A stretch of 64,000 nucleotides of DNA from Geomonas anaerohicana. GTDB lineage: Bacteria; Desulfobacterota; Desulfuromonadia; Geobacterales; Geobacteraceae. Positions within the stretch are counted from its first letter, which is position 1. Every line of letters begins with the position of its first letter. The DNA lies in the NCBI RefSeq assembly GCF_016458305.1, contig NZ_JAEMHL010000012.1, forward strand, positions 47,778-111,777, in the 5' to 3' direction. Made by a program: the position numbers and the translations under genes. Positions 1 through 9,457 of this stretch are shown here, in pieces. The notes under the pieces are model-generated. The model saw only the letters and a list, made by a program, of their open reading frames with translations. It searched no databases and was not told the DNA's origin.

Positions 1-899
1 TTCAGGAGATCAAGCCAGGCGCGGTGATCCCTGGTAACAACGGGCAGCACCAGCGGCGAGTTACCCTCGCGCAAGAGCCTGGGGACAGGCAGCATCTCTT
101 TGCATCCGGCCCCCAGGAGGAACAGCTCCACTGCCTGGTACAGCCGACGCCGGTGCAGGCGGATGGTGTCCCGGTCGCTCGCAGCCAGCTGCTTCAACGC
201 CAGCAGATCGGCCTGATGCGCCTTCATGTCGTCATCACCAAAGCCACGCGGGTCGGAGAAGTCCGGCAGGGCGCGCAGCCTTATGCCGAGAGTCCGCAGG
301 CCGGCAGCGGCCACGAAGCGCCGGCGCGGCTCCGGCGGCGCAGCCCCGTTCAACCGGTCCAGTTCCCCCTTGAGCGGCAGGAAGCGGTCGTTGTTGATCC
401 TGACCCGGGCGCCGTTCACGGACCCGAGCACCTTACGGAACGAGGTGAAGGAGAAGTCGCCGAACTCCTCCAGGCTGGTGTTCCCAAGCGAACTGGCGAA
501 GCCATGGGCGTTGTCGTTGAGCCAGACCAGGTCGTGGCTGGCACAGTAGTCGGCGATGGCGGTATAGTTCTGGCTCACCCCGAAGTAGCTCACCGAGATG
601 AAGGCGCGGCTGCCCGGCTGTACCTCGACGCTGTCCCAATCCACCTGGAAATCCGAGGTCACGCGATAATAGACCGGCTCGATCCCCAACTCGGCCAGCG
701 GCAGCAGCACCACGTCGCAGATGTAGGCGGGGAGCAGAATGCGGTCGCCGCGCCCCATCCCCAGCACCTTCAGCAGGTTCAAAAGCGCGAAGCGGGCGTA
801 GCCGGTGTAACTGGTCCGCTCATCATTGGTGCAGGCTGCGCTGCCCAGGAAAAGCTGCACCAGTCCCGGCAGTTTTATTTCAGGCGTCCGTTTGATCAA
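1..899 (-). CDS. DegT/DnrJ/EryC1/StrS-type PLP aminotransferase-like protein, partial at window edge
   Basis: The minus-strand frame is open from a TTG at 899 to the window start (about 299 codons), so the C-terminus is missing. The translation has the fold-type I sugar-aminotransferase pattern: an acidic-plus-His motif DNAHGFAS, then GDFSFTSFRKVLG, where the Lys after FR fits the PLP Schiff-base lysine. Family members transaminate keto-sugars for nucleotide-activated amino sugars of O-antigen or capsule. The TTG overlaps the stop of the upstream deacetylase gene (TTGA), with AAGG about 10 bases before it, so translational coupling is likely. No ATG start is available near the 5' end. The fold is fairly sure; the substrate is unknown. 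Confidence 0.72.
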   Translation of the reverse strand, partial: MIKRTPEIKLPGLVQLFLGSAACTNDERTSYTGYARFALLNLLKVLGMGRGDRILLPAYICDVVLLPLAELGIEPVYYRVTSDFQVDWDSVEVQPGSRAFISVSYFGVSQNYTAIADYCASHDLVWLNDNAHGFASSLGNTSLEEFGDFSFTSFRKVLGSVNGARVRINNDRFLPLKGELDRLNGAAPPEPRRRFVAAAGLRTLGIRLRALPDFSDPRGFGDDDMKAHQADLLALKQLAASDRDTIRLHRRRLYQAVELFLLGAGCKEMLPVPRLLREGNSPLVLPVVTRDHRAWLDLL

Positions 900-1915
900 T
901 AGGTGACGACCTTTCTGAACCCGTTGGTGACGGCGCTGTACATCCCGGAGAGAAAGATCTCGCTCAGCTTCCCATTCTTCCCCCCCTCATAGAGCGGGAT
1001 GCGGGGCAGCATGAGCAGGTGATCGCGGTGCCCGGGGTGGAGATTGCCGACGCGCGTGGTGACGGCGCTTTGAAAACCTGCCTCCCGCGCCAGGTCCTCT
1101 TCCCGCGGGCCGGCATCGACCGCCTTGCCGTACGGGTAGGCAAGGTGCCGCACCGGACGTCCCACCTCACGCTCCAGTTCCGCGCGCGAATCGATAAGCT
1201 CCCGGCAGGCCTCCTCCCGCGGCAGGGGGGCGAGGCTGCGGTGGCTCACCGTATGGCAGCCGATAGTGCAAAGCTCGTCCGCGGCCAAGTCCCGGACTTC
1301 AGCCCAGGTCATGGCCAGCCGCTCCTGCGCCGCAGCGAGCGGGTAACGCTCCTGCAGCCGCGCCATCAGCTCAGCCTGCTCCTGCGCCGGAAGAGGCTGG
1401 TAGATCCCCTTGAAGGCAATGAAAGCGCCCTTGGGCTCGGCAAGATCCAGCGTCGCACGCTGTTCGCCGTGCTGCAGCTCGATGCGGCGGTGCGCCAGGA
1501 GCATCTCCTCGAGGGTGTACCACCAGAAATCAGCCGTACCCGCGGGAAAAGAGTTGGCGACATAAACGATGAAGGGGACTTCGTGGCTGCCGAAGACGTG
1601 CCGGGCATGGTCGAAGTTGTCGCGATAACCGTCGTCCAGCGTCATCACCATGTTGCGGCCGTGAGCGACGCAGTCGTCGAAGTCCTGCACCAGGTGGTCC
1701 AGCGAGACGAAGCGCCACCCCGCCTTCTTTCTGGCGCTGATGAAGCGGTCCAGGAACTCCGGCGTCACCCTCAGGTTGTCCGACGGAAGCCCCCGCTGCG
1801 CCCCCGGCAGCACCCGGTGCAGGAGCAGCACCGACGTGTGGCCACCGTAAAAGGGGGCGAAGCAGGCGGGGAGACCACTAGCCCACACGATATCTGTCAC
1901 GATCCGCTTCAGCAT
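896..1915 (-). CDS. Polysaccharide deacetylase (NodB-homology) family protein
   Basis: 339 residues. The NodB-type metal site is visible as TLDDGY near residue 94 and the zinc-binding HTVSH near residue 220, followed by HLAYPYG, the usual later motif. Such enzymes (carbohydrate esterase 4 family) remove N- or O-acetyl groups from polysaccharides. The protein lies in a surface-glycan operon, between a GT2 gene upstream and a DegT-type aminotransferase downstream, with a start/stop overlap to the latter. The N-terminus lacks a clear signal peptide, so it may act on a cytoplasmic or membrane-linked sugar intermediate. Family is confident; substrate is not. Confidence 0.85.
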   Translation of the reverse strand: MLKRIVTDIVWASGLPACFAPFYGGHTSVLLLHRVLPGAQRGLPSDNLRVTPEFLDRFISARKKAGWRFVSLDHLVQDFDDCVAHGRNMVMTLDDGYRDNFDHARHVFGSHEVPFIVYVANSFPAGTADFWWYTLEEMLLAHRRIELQHGEQRATLDLAEPKGAFIAFKGIYQPLPAQEQAELMARLQERYPLAAAQERLAMTWAEVRDLAADELCTIGCHTVSHRSLAPLPREEACRELIDSRAELEREVGRPVRHLAYPYGKAVDAGPREEDLAREAGFQSAVTTRVGNLHPGHRDHLLMLPRIPLYEGGKNGKLSEIFLSGMYSAVTNGFRKVVTY

Positions 1916-1926
1916 CCTTCCTACCG

Positions 1927-2754
1927 TCAGCGCCCCAGCCAGGCGCGCACCTTCATCTTGAGCATATGAACTAAAATTGTTGCTTTAGTGGAGCACGACA
2001 CCTGTGGATGAAAAATGTACGTCCTGTAAACCGCCAACATTTCGTCATTTTTCTTTTTGTTGGTTTTTGTCGCCTGGGCCTGATGAATCCGCCAAGCAGC
2101 AAGCTTTTTATCAGTTCCACAAAACTTGCAAGAAAAACCAGCGCGAATGAAGAAGTCGTAGTCACAAACGTAGGAATATCGTTCTACCAATGGTCCCAAT
2201 GCAGTGATAGCGGATTTCCTCATAAAAAAGGCTTCTGAGTCGATAAAGCATCCTTCTTTCAGCAGCAAGTTCGCCGCCTGCTGCGGCTCCAGTTGCAAGG
2301 AAGGCAGATCAAAATGCGCCAGATGCTCCCCTATCACCTCACTCCGTTCATCGATGTAATCGGTATTGCAGAAGATGAGATCTGCATCGGGGTTTGCCCG
2401 AGCTATGCGAAGCTGCTCTTCGATCCTGTTCGGATAGCAGAGGTCATCCTGATCAATGATGGCTATCCAATCGCCAGTGGCTTCCATAAACGCCCGGTTC
2501 CGTGCACTGGCCAAGCCGCCATTCTCCTTGAAAACTGGTCGAACCCTCGGATCGGAGGCAGCGGCATTTTTTATAATTTCGCGAGTCCCATCACGAGAAC
2601 CATCGTCGACGATGATTATTTCAATATGACGATAGGTTTGGGCAAGAACGCTATCAAGTGTTTGCTGGAGGTAACCTTCACCGTTATAGGTACAGATCGT
2701 TATTGAAACAAGCGGTCCATGTGATAACGATTCAGGTATTTCAGTGTTGCTCAT
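1927..2754 (-). CDS. Glycosyltransferase family 2
   Basis: 275 residues with a GT-A fold: an N-terminal SITICTYNGEGYLQQTL start, IIIVDDGSRDGT, and the metal-binding IDQDD motif near residue 100. The second half holds receptor-binding segments typical of O-antigen transferases, and no membrane segment is obvious. It probably adds one sugar from a nucleotide donor to a lipid-linked glycan on the inner face of the membrane. It starts three bases after the stop of the RmlD-like gene and its own stop is 11 bases before the deacetylase gene, so it is one cistron in a minus-strand operon. The sugar specificity cannot be read from sequence. Confidence 0.85.
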   Translation of the reverse strand: MSNTEIPESLSHGPLVSITICTYNGEGYLQQTLDSVLAQTYRHIEIIIVDDGSRDGTREIIKNAAASDPRVRPVFKENGGLASARNRAFMEATGDWIAIIDQDDLCYPNRIEEQLRIARANPDADLIFCNTDYIDERSEVIGEHLAHFDLPSLQLEPQQAANLLLKEGCFIDSEAFFMRKSAITALGPLVERYSYVCDYDFFIRAGFSCKFCGTDKKLAAWRIHQAQATKTNKKKNDEMLAVYRTYIFHPQVSCSTKATILVHMLKMKVRAWLGR

Positions 2755-2757
2755 CGC

Positions 2758-3657
2758 TTACTTCCTTAAATGGCCGTAATAATCATGAAGGTACTCCGCA
2801 AGTGCAGGCTGCCAGTGCCGCATTACATTACTCCCACGAAGGTCGAGCTTCTTATTGATCAGCCTTTCGGAGGGAGGACGTGGAGCAAAATAATCAGCTT
2901 TAAAAAAGTCTGACTGGACTTCAGTTATTTTTACGTCGTCTGTAAGGCCTAACAGTGACACGATTTCGGTAGCGACCTCCAGCCGACTGGTCAGCCCACC
3001 GCAAACCATGTTGTAGAGTCCCCAGTATTCCTTTTCAACAAGCAGTCTCACGTTTCGAGCAAAATCGTGCGTATAAGTGGGTGTCCCCATCTTGTCGTTT
3101 ACTACGAAAAGCTCTCGCTTTCCCTGTTCAATCTGTTTGATTATCTTTTGTACGAATTTTTTGTCTTTTTGGGGGCCGCCTCCCATCATCCAGCCAGCCC
3201 GGCACACCAAGTGCTTTCTCACGTTGTTCTGAACAAATAATTCACCTGCATATTTGGATCTTGCGTAATGGCACAGAGGATTAGGAACGTCCCAGTCATC
3301 GTACTCCTCTTTTTTCCCGTCAAAGATACCTGCGGTGCTGATATACAGAAGTGGGATGTTGAGCTCGTTTGCTATATATACGGCATTTTCAACAGACGTA
3401 GTGTTTGTGAGATAAGTGTCATCAACATTCATTTCACAATATTCAAGATCTGTATGGGCACCAAGGTGGAACAAGTAGTCCGGCCTGAAACTAATTACGT
3501 CTTCTTTATAATGATCGTAGTCACGGAAATCGCAAAAAGACAACCACTCTGCATTCACGTCCTTATCCGTGCATTTCAGGTTGTAATCTCCCCCGAACTG
3601 CTTATAAAATGCCTCTCCCAGCATTCCTCCACTTCCCGCTAAATAAATCTTCTTCAT
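2758..3657 (-). CDS. RmlD-like NAD(P)-dependent sugar reductase/epimerase
   Basis: 299 residues, short-chain dehydrogenase fold. The N-terminal GSGGMLGEAFYKQFG is the nucleotide-binding loop, and the catalytic YxxxK is seen as YARSK near residue 136, with HLGAHTDLEYCE resembling the RmlD substrate-binding region. RmlD reduces dTDP-4-keto-rhamnose to dTDP-rhamnose; relatives act on other 4-keto sugars. No rmlA, rmlB or rmlC is present in the window, so rhamnose synthesis is not established. Codon usage from here to about 5500 is more AT-rich than neighbouring genes, hinting at a different history for this part of the glycan cluster. Confidence 0.8.
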   Translation of the reverse strand: MKKIYLAGSGGMLGEAFYKQFGGDYNLKCTDKDVNAEWLSFCDFRDYDHYKEDVISFRPDYLFHLGAHTDLEYCEMNVDDTYLTNTTSVENAVYIANELNIPLLYISTAGIFDGKKEEYDDWDVPNPLCHYARSKYAGELFVQNNVRKHLVCRAGWMMGGGPQKDKKFVQKIIKQIEQGKRELFVVNDKMGTPTYTHDFARNVRLLVEKEYWGLYNMVCGGLTSRLEVATEIVSLLGLTDDVKITEVQSDFFKADYFAPRPPSERLINKKLDLRGSNVMRHWQPALAEYLHDYYGHLRK

Positions 3658-3690
3658 ACATTCTCCCTTTCACCTGATTTCGATTCACGG

Positions 3691-4890
3691 TCAACGCGTA
3701 AAAACATTCCTGAACTGTCTAGCCATCTTTTCAACGCTGAATGAGTTTATAACCCTGCGAGCATTGTTACTCCTTTCACGCCAGGGGGCCGGTTCACTGG
3801 CAAATTCAGCGAGCGCAGCGGTGACGTGCATCGGCGAGGCAGGAGGGATCAAGACACCGCAGTTTGAGTCTATGAACTCTGGAATCGCTCCAACGGATGT
3901 AGCAAGCACGGGGACATCTACTGCCATCGCTTCGCCCAGAGTCAAACCGAACCCTTCGAAGTCTCGAGTTAATACAACAAGAAGGTCCAACTGGGAGATG
4001 AGCGACTTAGGATCACCGTTCAAGAAGCCCGTGAAATGTATTCGATCTATGATCCCCAATGTTGCCGCTAAAGAGCGGAGTCGTTCCACTTCGGTGTCGG
4101 CTCCGCCGCCGATTATGACTACTGCCATTTTGTCTCTTAAAGCGGGAGGGACATCAGCAAAGCCCTTGATAAGATCTTCTTGCCCCTTATACTGCTCGAC
4201 ACGCCCCACCATTCCAATGAGAAATTCGGCATCAATGCCATACGCCCTGCGCAGATTGATATCCGAATCAGTATTGGCGTTACTCGCAAGGGAGACGCTA
4301 TTGTAGATAACTTGTATGGCAGCTTCGCGACTGGCAATTCTGCGATGACGGATCAAAGTTTCCCGAGTAGCCTTAGAAACAGCCACAATATCGGTACACG
4401 CTCTGGCCACAGCATGGTCTACAGCCCGCTCAAAGCCCCCCCATAACCTTCTAGGCGGATCGGCGGCATGATGCACAAGAAGAGTGCGTCTTTTAATGCG
4501 AAGATTTCTTGCTGCAATTATCGATGCGAGAACTCCCCAACCGCCTGGATAGCCCCCGTTGTCGGCCAACAGAACATCGTAAGATTTATCACGCAGGAGC
4601 TTCTTAGCCTGGAGATATTGAAGGCAGAAAAAGAAGGGAAAAAATGGATACAATAAAAACCTAAGCGGTTTGGGTAACTTTCTTTTGACACAGTCGTAGG
4701 CAACCGAATCATAGGTCACAATACACGCCCGACCGGTAGACTGCTCGGTAATAAGACCTAAGCCTTTATGTTCACGGTTGCAGTAAATATCAAAAGAGTC
4801 CTCCGCCGCCTCCCAACCCGTAATTAGATTGAGCAGGTGTGTGTCAACTCCCCCCTTCTCATACTGCTCTAAAAATACGGCTAACCTCAT
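3691..4890 (-). CDS. Glycosyltransferase family 4 (GT-B)
   Basis: 399 residues, GT-B fold. The C-terminal nucleotide-sugar domain shows MVGRVEQYKGQEDLI, then FTGFLNGDP and the EX7E-type signature EGFGLTLGEAMAVDVPVLAT near residue 320, followed by GAIPEFI. These are hallmarks of the GT1/GT4 retaining glycosyltransferases. It sits between an acetyltransferase gene and an RmlD-like gene in the same minus-strand operon and is likely to extend the O-antigen or capsule repeat unit in the cytoplasm. Donor and acceptor are unknown. Confidence 0.87.
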   Translation of the reverse strand: MRLAVFLEQYEKGGVDTHLLNLITGWEAAEDSFDIYCNREHKGLGLITEQSTGRACIVTYDSVAYDCVKRKLPKPLRFLLYPFFPFFFCLQYLQAKKLLRDKSYDVLLADNGGYPGGWGVLASIIAARNLRIKRRTLLVHHAADPPRRLWGGFERAVDHAVARACTDIVAVSKATRETLIRHRRIASREAAIQVIYNSVSLASNANTDSDINLRRAYGIDAEFLIGMVGRVEQYKGQEDLIKGFADVPPALRDKMAVVIIGGGADTEVERLRSLAATLGIIDRIHFTGFLNGDPKSLISQLDLLVVLTRDFEGFGLTLGEAMAVDVPVLATSVGAIPEFIDSNCGVLIPPASPMHVTAALAEFASEPAPWRERSNNARRVINSFSVEKMARQFRNVFTR

Positions 4891-4936
4891 TATTTCTCCT
4901 AAGCAATAGCAACCTTGTACCGCTCACTTATCCAGG

Positions 4937-5482
4937 TCATTGAACGCCGTGCGTCGCGCGTATTTTTTTGGCCGGCACTCCCCCCCACAGCTCATTGGCC
5001 GGGATCTTTTTTGTCACGACAGCCCCTGCGGCGACCACCGAATCACTCCCGACTTCAGCCCCCGGTGTGAGTACTGCACGTGCTCCTATCCAGACTCCAT
5101 TGCCAACAATCACGGGCAGGGCCACGTCGCCTTCTTCAGTGTGATTGACATTTTCAAAGCAGCAAAAAGGACCGATCTGACAATGATCACCAATTATGGT
5201 AGTGGCCGTACCTTCAAACCTGCATCCCATGTTTATGAAAATACCGTTGCCAAACCTGATGTGGCGCAGGTCCGAGCACCAAAGCGGAGAGCGGATATAC
5301 GCATTGAAAATATCAATCTTCGCCCCCCCGAGCCTGAGAAAAACATTGCGCAAAGGTGAAAGAGTTAAAAGATCCGGGACAAGATTAAATAAAAACAAAA
5401 AAAATCTAGGCCTAAAGCACATCAGATCATAAGACACCATACCCGGGACACGATTAGTTAAATATCTTAGTATTCTTCCCAC
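4937..5482 (-). CDS. Hexapeptide-repeat O-acetyltransferase (maltose/galactoside acetyltransferase-like)
   Basis: 181 residues with a left-handed beta-helix pattern of isoleucine/valine-rich hexapeptides from about residue 70, ending in VIVGNGVWIGARAVLTPGAEVGSDSVVAAGAVV, the characteristic acyl-CoA-binding coil. The FENVNHTEE segment carries a His in the position of the catalytic base of the MAA/GAT family. It probably acetylates a hydroxyl or amino group of a sugar in the glycan made by this locus. It lies between the flippase gene and a GT4 gene in the same operon. Confidence 0.83.
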   Translation of the reverse strand: MGRILRYLTNRVPGMVSYDLMCFRPRFFLFLFNLVPDLLTLSPLRNVFLRLGGAKIDIFNAYIRSPLWCSDLRHIRFGNGIFINMGCRFEGTATTIIGDHCQIGPFCCFENVNHTEEGDVALPVIVGNGVWIGARAVLTPGAEVGSDSVVAAGAVVTKKIPANELWGGVPAKKIRATHGVQ

Positions 5483-5500
5483 AAGAACTCCATTTCGGTT

Positions 5501-7084
5501 TTACCTGCCTAGCCGTGATAGCAAGTTCAGATCTACGTCTTTACGGGAGAGGCCGGCAATCGCCGGCAAAAGATAGACAAGAACGAGCAACAGTACACAG
5601 TACGCCAACCCGGAGCCGACAAAAGCAATACCATTTGCGACGACATCGTGGCTCAACTCTGCAAAAAAACGCTTCAAAATCTCGTCTGCGAGCAGCGATA
5701 CCGCCTGCGCGGCCAGATAAACCAGTGGGATCATGCAGAACTGAAACCCCAGCCACTTCAGGTAGGAAATCTTAAGGTAGCGAGTGTTACAGAATAACTG
5801 AATATTGGTCGCAAAAAGCTGCACTACTACCATCTTTAAAGCCAACCCGCCCGCGCCGAGTCCCAAGCCCGGTACAGCATAGGTCGCTGGAGCGAGGAGA
5901 AAATAGGTGATTGGCACACTGCCGACAAGCATGGATAGGCCGATCTTGGAATAGAGGCGGGTTTGGCCGGTAGCCATTAGCAAAGCACCACTTAGCTGGC
6001 CAAAAGTCTGATGTATCGGGTACAGTGCCATTATTGCTATTGGGAGCACTGCTCCTTTAAATTTTTCACCCCCAACTAGCTTAATAATGGTCGCACTTTG
6101 GGCCGACATAAAACAACTAATCATTGCTGCGATAAACAAGAACAATTTAATCCTTTCAAACAGCCGGACCAGCCGCTCCATATTCCTTTCCTCATGGGCA
6201 AAGGCAAACTCACGTGTCAACAATGGCGTCATGGCGCTGGTGAAAACGAAGGCGATGGCACCTAGGCGATCCGAAAGCCCGAAATAGCCTTGCTGCACCG
6301 ATCCACCGATCAATTGCAGAAACCAGCGGTCGAAATAAAGGAACAGGAATCCGCCGGCCATGAGGATGGTCAGCGGCTTCGCATAATGCCAGGCGAAAGA
6401 CCAGTAGTCCCGAATCTCGCTCCGCGTGAATCGCCATACCGCGAGGGTCCGTTCCGAGCACGCGCTCTGCTTCCTGAGCCAGAGGGCGGAGAGCAAAACA
6501 CTGAGAGCCACAACCGCAACCTGACCGAAGAAATAGCTATGCAGGTTCATAACCCCCGCAAAGACGAGCCCAAGTAAAATTGCAGCCTTCAACAAGTTTT
6601 GTAACAACCTTATCCGCTCCAAGCCGACAGTGAGCGACTTTCCGTCAGCCAGGAAGACCAGCAACTGGTAGAGGAACACTACTAGGGTGAACAGCAACGC
6701 CTCCCATAGGAAGGGCACGTCGATCCCAGGCCAGAGCAACGAGTGGGTCCCCGTCAGAATGGTTCCAGCTATGAATACCGCAAAGAGCGCTGCAGCAATC
6801 AGCGAGAAGTGCAGTGTCACACCCGAGGCTACGTCGGTGTCTTCCTTATGCCCCTTGCGCGAAACCCAGTTGAAGAAGGCGACCGGCACCTGGAGCGTTA
6901 GGGTATCAAAGATGAGCTTGAAGTTGTTGGTGATGAACTCGAACTTGCCGAAATTCTCCGGCCCCAGTGCACGCGGGACGAAAGCCATAGTGATAAGCCC
7001 AAGCAGTACCGCCGCGACATTGCTGAATAGTTTAAACTTAAATCTGGACTGAAGAGATGTCTCGCTCACGCTATCCCTATGCAT
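5501..7084 (-). CDS. Polysaccharide flippase, Wzx/MATE-like oligosaccharide transporter
   Basis: 527 residues, very hydrophobic, with about 12 to 14 predicted membrane segments. The opening NVAAVLLGLITMAFVPRALGPENFGKFEF matches the start of the polysaccharide-synthesis (Wzx/RfbX) family, including the LGPxxFG motif. Members flip undecaprenyl-linked repeat units to the periplasm. Its start overlaps the 3' end of the LIC12162-family gene by eight bases, indicating translational coupling. Its presence suggests Wzx/Wzy-dependent assembly, although no Wzy polymerase is recognisable in the window. Confidence 0.85.
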   Translation of the reverse strand: MHRDSVSETSLQSRFKFKLFSNVAAVLLGLITMAFVPRALGPENFGKFEFITNNFKLIFDTLTLQVPVAFFNWVSRKGHKEDTDVASGVTLHFSLIAAALFAVFIAGTILTGTHSLLWPGIDVPFLWEALLFTLVVFLYQLLVFLADGKSLTVGLERIRLLQNLLKAAILLGLVFAGVMNLHSYFFGQVAVVALSVLLSALWLRKQSACSERTLAVWRFTRSEIRDYWSFAWHYAKPLTILMAGGFLFLYFDRWFLQLIGGSVQQGYFGLSDRLGAIAFVFTSAMTPLLTREFAFAHEERNMERLVRLFERIKLFLFIAAMISCFMSAQSATIIKLVGGEKFKGAVLPIAIMALYPIHQTFGQLSGALLMATGQTRLYSKIGLSMLVGSVPITYFLLAPATYAVPGLGLGAGGLALKMVVVQLFATNIQLFCNTRYLKISYLKWLGFQFCMIPLVYLAAQAVSLLADEILKRFFAELSHDVVANGIAFVGSGLAYCVLLLVLVYLLPAIAGLSRKDVDLNLLSRLGR

Positions 7085-8903
7085 TCATCTTGGTGGCCAC
7101 ATTGAAGAAGGAAAGGAACTCGCGGCTCCAGGCGCCGACGGCGTCCGACGCGGTTCTGCCGTAGGCGCTGCAGAACTCCTGACGTGCCCGCTGTCGCTCA
7201 GGTTGGTTCCACCAACTTTCCACGTCATCGTAGACTTTGTTCACCACACGAGCTGCCTGATGCGGCGTGTCGTGTAGGATCCCAACCTTCCGCAGCAGGT
7301 CAAGATGACGCTGTGCCTCGTCCCCAACCGCGTACGTCTCCCGATTGAAGAACATGACCGTTGGCTTGTCTGCCGAAAGGGCCTCTATGTACGTCGTGGA
7401 AACATGGTCAGCGACGAAGAGCCGACATGCTGCCAAACTCTCATAAAAGTTAGCACCGGTGCCTTCCTCCTCGATGCCCACCTCCGGAAAAGCATCGCAC
7501 CAACGCTCCTTCAAGTCCCATCCCAGATTTTCCGCCAGCAACCTGACGGAAAGTTTGGCGCGCCTATCGTCGTCGAGCGCGGCACTGAAGGCATGCTGCC
7601 ATGCTAGATAGTCATCAAAGTACTCTGGTAAAAACGGGAACTGGACCAGATATCTAAAATTCGCAGTGGAGGCAATCATGATCCCGGTTTTACGGTTGTC
7701 CGCACCAATCTTCCTGCGCCCGGTGAGCTTTGCGGCAGGAAAGGGAGTCACGACTGGGCTGTCATCTTTGCGCCAGCCCCAGGAATAGTACCGGTCGCAG
7801 ATGGCAACCTCGTGCTCCTGCGGTTTCAAGCATTTCGCTATGCCATAGTTACCGCCGTGCTGTGAGCCCAACAGCAAAGCTCCCTTTTCCGCACAAGCGC
7901 CGGCCCAGACCTTAAAGGCCTCGTCGTAGAAGTAGGCATTGGCGGAAAAGACCGCCTTGGGATTGGAAGGATATTGCAAAGCCTCGTCCCGCAGTTCCCC
8001 GAAGCCCTCCAGGAAACAGCGCGGGAGGTCGAGCGGAACCACCTCTTGCAGGAAAGCCCTGAAATCGTCACCTGCCGGTAGGTACGACGCCAAGCGTTCA
8101 CGCAATGTGCTGTCAATCTGGCCGCAGGCCCCTCTGACCGGCTTTCTCCCGACCGGGCGGAACTTACCGCGCGTCTTCAAGAACAGCTGCAGTTCAACGT
8201 CCGGAGAGAAGTAAGAACTCTTGTACAGGATTCCCGGCTGGTCCTTGATGGCCGTGCACACCTTCTTAACCGCAAAGTTGGCAGCCTTCAACAAGAAGAG
8301 GCGTGGTGTGAGTTTCTCTTTTGACGCCTGCTTAGCGGCCTGCGGTAAGTCCGGAGCCTCCACTGTTGGGAAGTCATGACCTAAAAAGGTGAAGACCCGG
8401 CTGTAAAGCTGCAGGTTGAACAGGTCGGTTTTGCAGAGATCGACTGCCTCCATTGTGTCGCGGGGGACAACAAAGGACCGCTCCGACAGGGCGATTGAGA
8501 TCAGGTCCGGGTGTTGCGCAAAGACGTCCTTAATGCGCACGAACCGGTCCAGGTTGGTATGCACGTAATAGAAAAGCCACGGTCCGATTACGATACGCCA
8601 AAAGCGGGGCGAGTGAGACGTGCCGTGGATCTCGTTAAGTGCGTTTGCCAGAGCCGGCAGCAAATCCTCGCAGATCTCGGATGCGCAGGCGTAGTAATGC
8701 TCAACTGCAGCCAGTGTTCGGTAGGGACTTGGCGCAACGGTAGCGTTGAGAGTCGCCCAGTGTTCTTTCCGGCTAAAGAGCCGGCACCACTCGCCCAGGA
8801 ACAGCATCGGCTTTTCCGTGTCCCAGAAAGCTTCCAGCGCGGTCGTTGCCAAAAAGACCTGCGCAGTGGCTTTTATATTGAGATTAGCAACCTCGGCCAG
8901 CAC
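7077..8903 (-). CDS. Putative transferase, LIC12162 family (surface carbohydrate-associated)
   Basis: 608 residues, GTG start sharing one base with the stop (TAGTG) of the coiled-coil gene. The N-terminus (ATTALEAFWDTEKPMLFLGEWC) and the central GSQHGGNYG with SWGWR are typical of the LIC12162 family (TIGR04331), which recurs in O-antigen and surface-glycan loci of Leptospira and other bacteria. A late segment, LAACRLFVADHVSTTYIEALSADKPTVMF, resembles the nucleotide-sugar domain of CDP-glycerol or GT-B-like transferases. Its biochemical reaction is not established; transferase activity is a family-level inference. Confidence 0.75.
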   Translation of the reverse strand: MLAEVANLNIKATAQVFLATTALEAFWDTEKPMLFLGEWCRLFSRKEHWATLNATVAPSPYRTLAAVEHYYACASEICEDLLPALANALNEIHGTSHSPRFWRIVIGPWLFYYVHTNLDRFVRIKDVFAQHPDLISIALSERSFVVPRDTMEAVDLCKTDLFNLQLYSRVFTFLGHDFPTVEAPDLPQAAKQASKEKLTPRLFLLKAANFAVKKVCTAIKDQPGILYKSSYFSPDVELQLFLKTRGKFRPVGRKPVRGACGQIDSTLRERLASYLPAGDDFRAFLQEVVPLDLPRCFLEGFGELRDEALQYPSNPKAVFSANAYFYDEAFKVWAGACAEKGALLLGSQHGGNYGIAKCLKPQEHEVAICDRYYSWGWRKDDSPVVTPFPAAKLTGRRKIGADNRKTGIMIASTANFRYLVQFPFLPEYFDDYLAWQHAFSAALDDDRRAKLSVRLLAENLGWDLKERWCDAFPEVGIEEEGTGANFYESLAACRLFVADHVSTTYIEALSADKPTVMFFNRETYAVGDEAQRHLDLLRKVGILHDTPHQAARVVNKVYDDVESWWNQPERQRARQEFCSAYGRTASDAVGAWSREFLSFFNVATKMNA

Positions 8904-9406
8904 TATCCCTTGTACTCCGTGTCGTCTTCTTTAACGCGATAAATGATGTGATGAGCATCTGTATCTGCACGGTGGGCAGTCAAATCAGCAGCGACAGCAT
9001 CTATTTTCCCGGCAAGACTCGATTCCACCCAGTCCAATTTTTCGGACACCATTTGGTGCCCCTCGACCACAAGATCCAGCTTATGTTGAAACTCCTCGCC
9101 TTGAATCCCGAGCCAGCGGTGGAAGTCTTCCGATTGGGATGCCAATTTCTGATCAAAGCTCTCAGACAGGGATGCCAACTTCTGATCAAAACTCTCAGAC
9201 AGGGACGCCAATCCCGAGTCCAACTTCTGATCGAACTTCTCGGACAAGGATGCCAATCCTGAGTCCAACTTCTGATCGAACTTCTCGGATAAGGATGCCA
9301 ATCCTGAGTCCAACTTCTGATCTAAGTTTGTTGACAGCGGGCGGAGCTTGGTATCCAAAAGCCTTCCAACCATTTCCTCTATTCGTTGAAAATCTTTCTC
9401 ATCCAT
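8903..9406 (-). CDS. Short coiled-coil protein with internal 15- and 11-residue repeats
   Basis: 167 residues, strongly charged and predicted helical. After about 28 residues come three copies of DQKLDSGLASLSEKF (the third ending ESF) and then two shorter copies of DQKLASLSESF; each repeat is also a direct DNA repeat of 45 or 33 bp between 9130 and 9330. The tail has more heptad-like helix and ends DTEYKG. No signal peptide or membrane segment is visible. It is tightly coupled to the following transferase gene (one-base overlap) and follows pseG by about 50 bases, so it belongs to the glycan operon. A scaffold role is possible but unproven; no named family is recognised. Confidence 0.7.
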   Translation of the reverse strand: MDEKDFQRIEEMVGRLLDTKLRPLSTNLDQKLDSGLASLSEKFDQKLDSGLASLSEKFDQKLDSGLASLSESFDQKLASLSESFDQKLASQSEDFHRWLGIQGEEFQHKLDLVVEGHQMVSEKLDWVESSLAGKIDAVAADLTAHRADTDAHHIIYRVKEDDTEYKG

Positions 9407-9457
9407 AGATGGTTGCTCTCCTTGAGCTGAATGCGAATACCGGCAGGGCTCGGTGCA

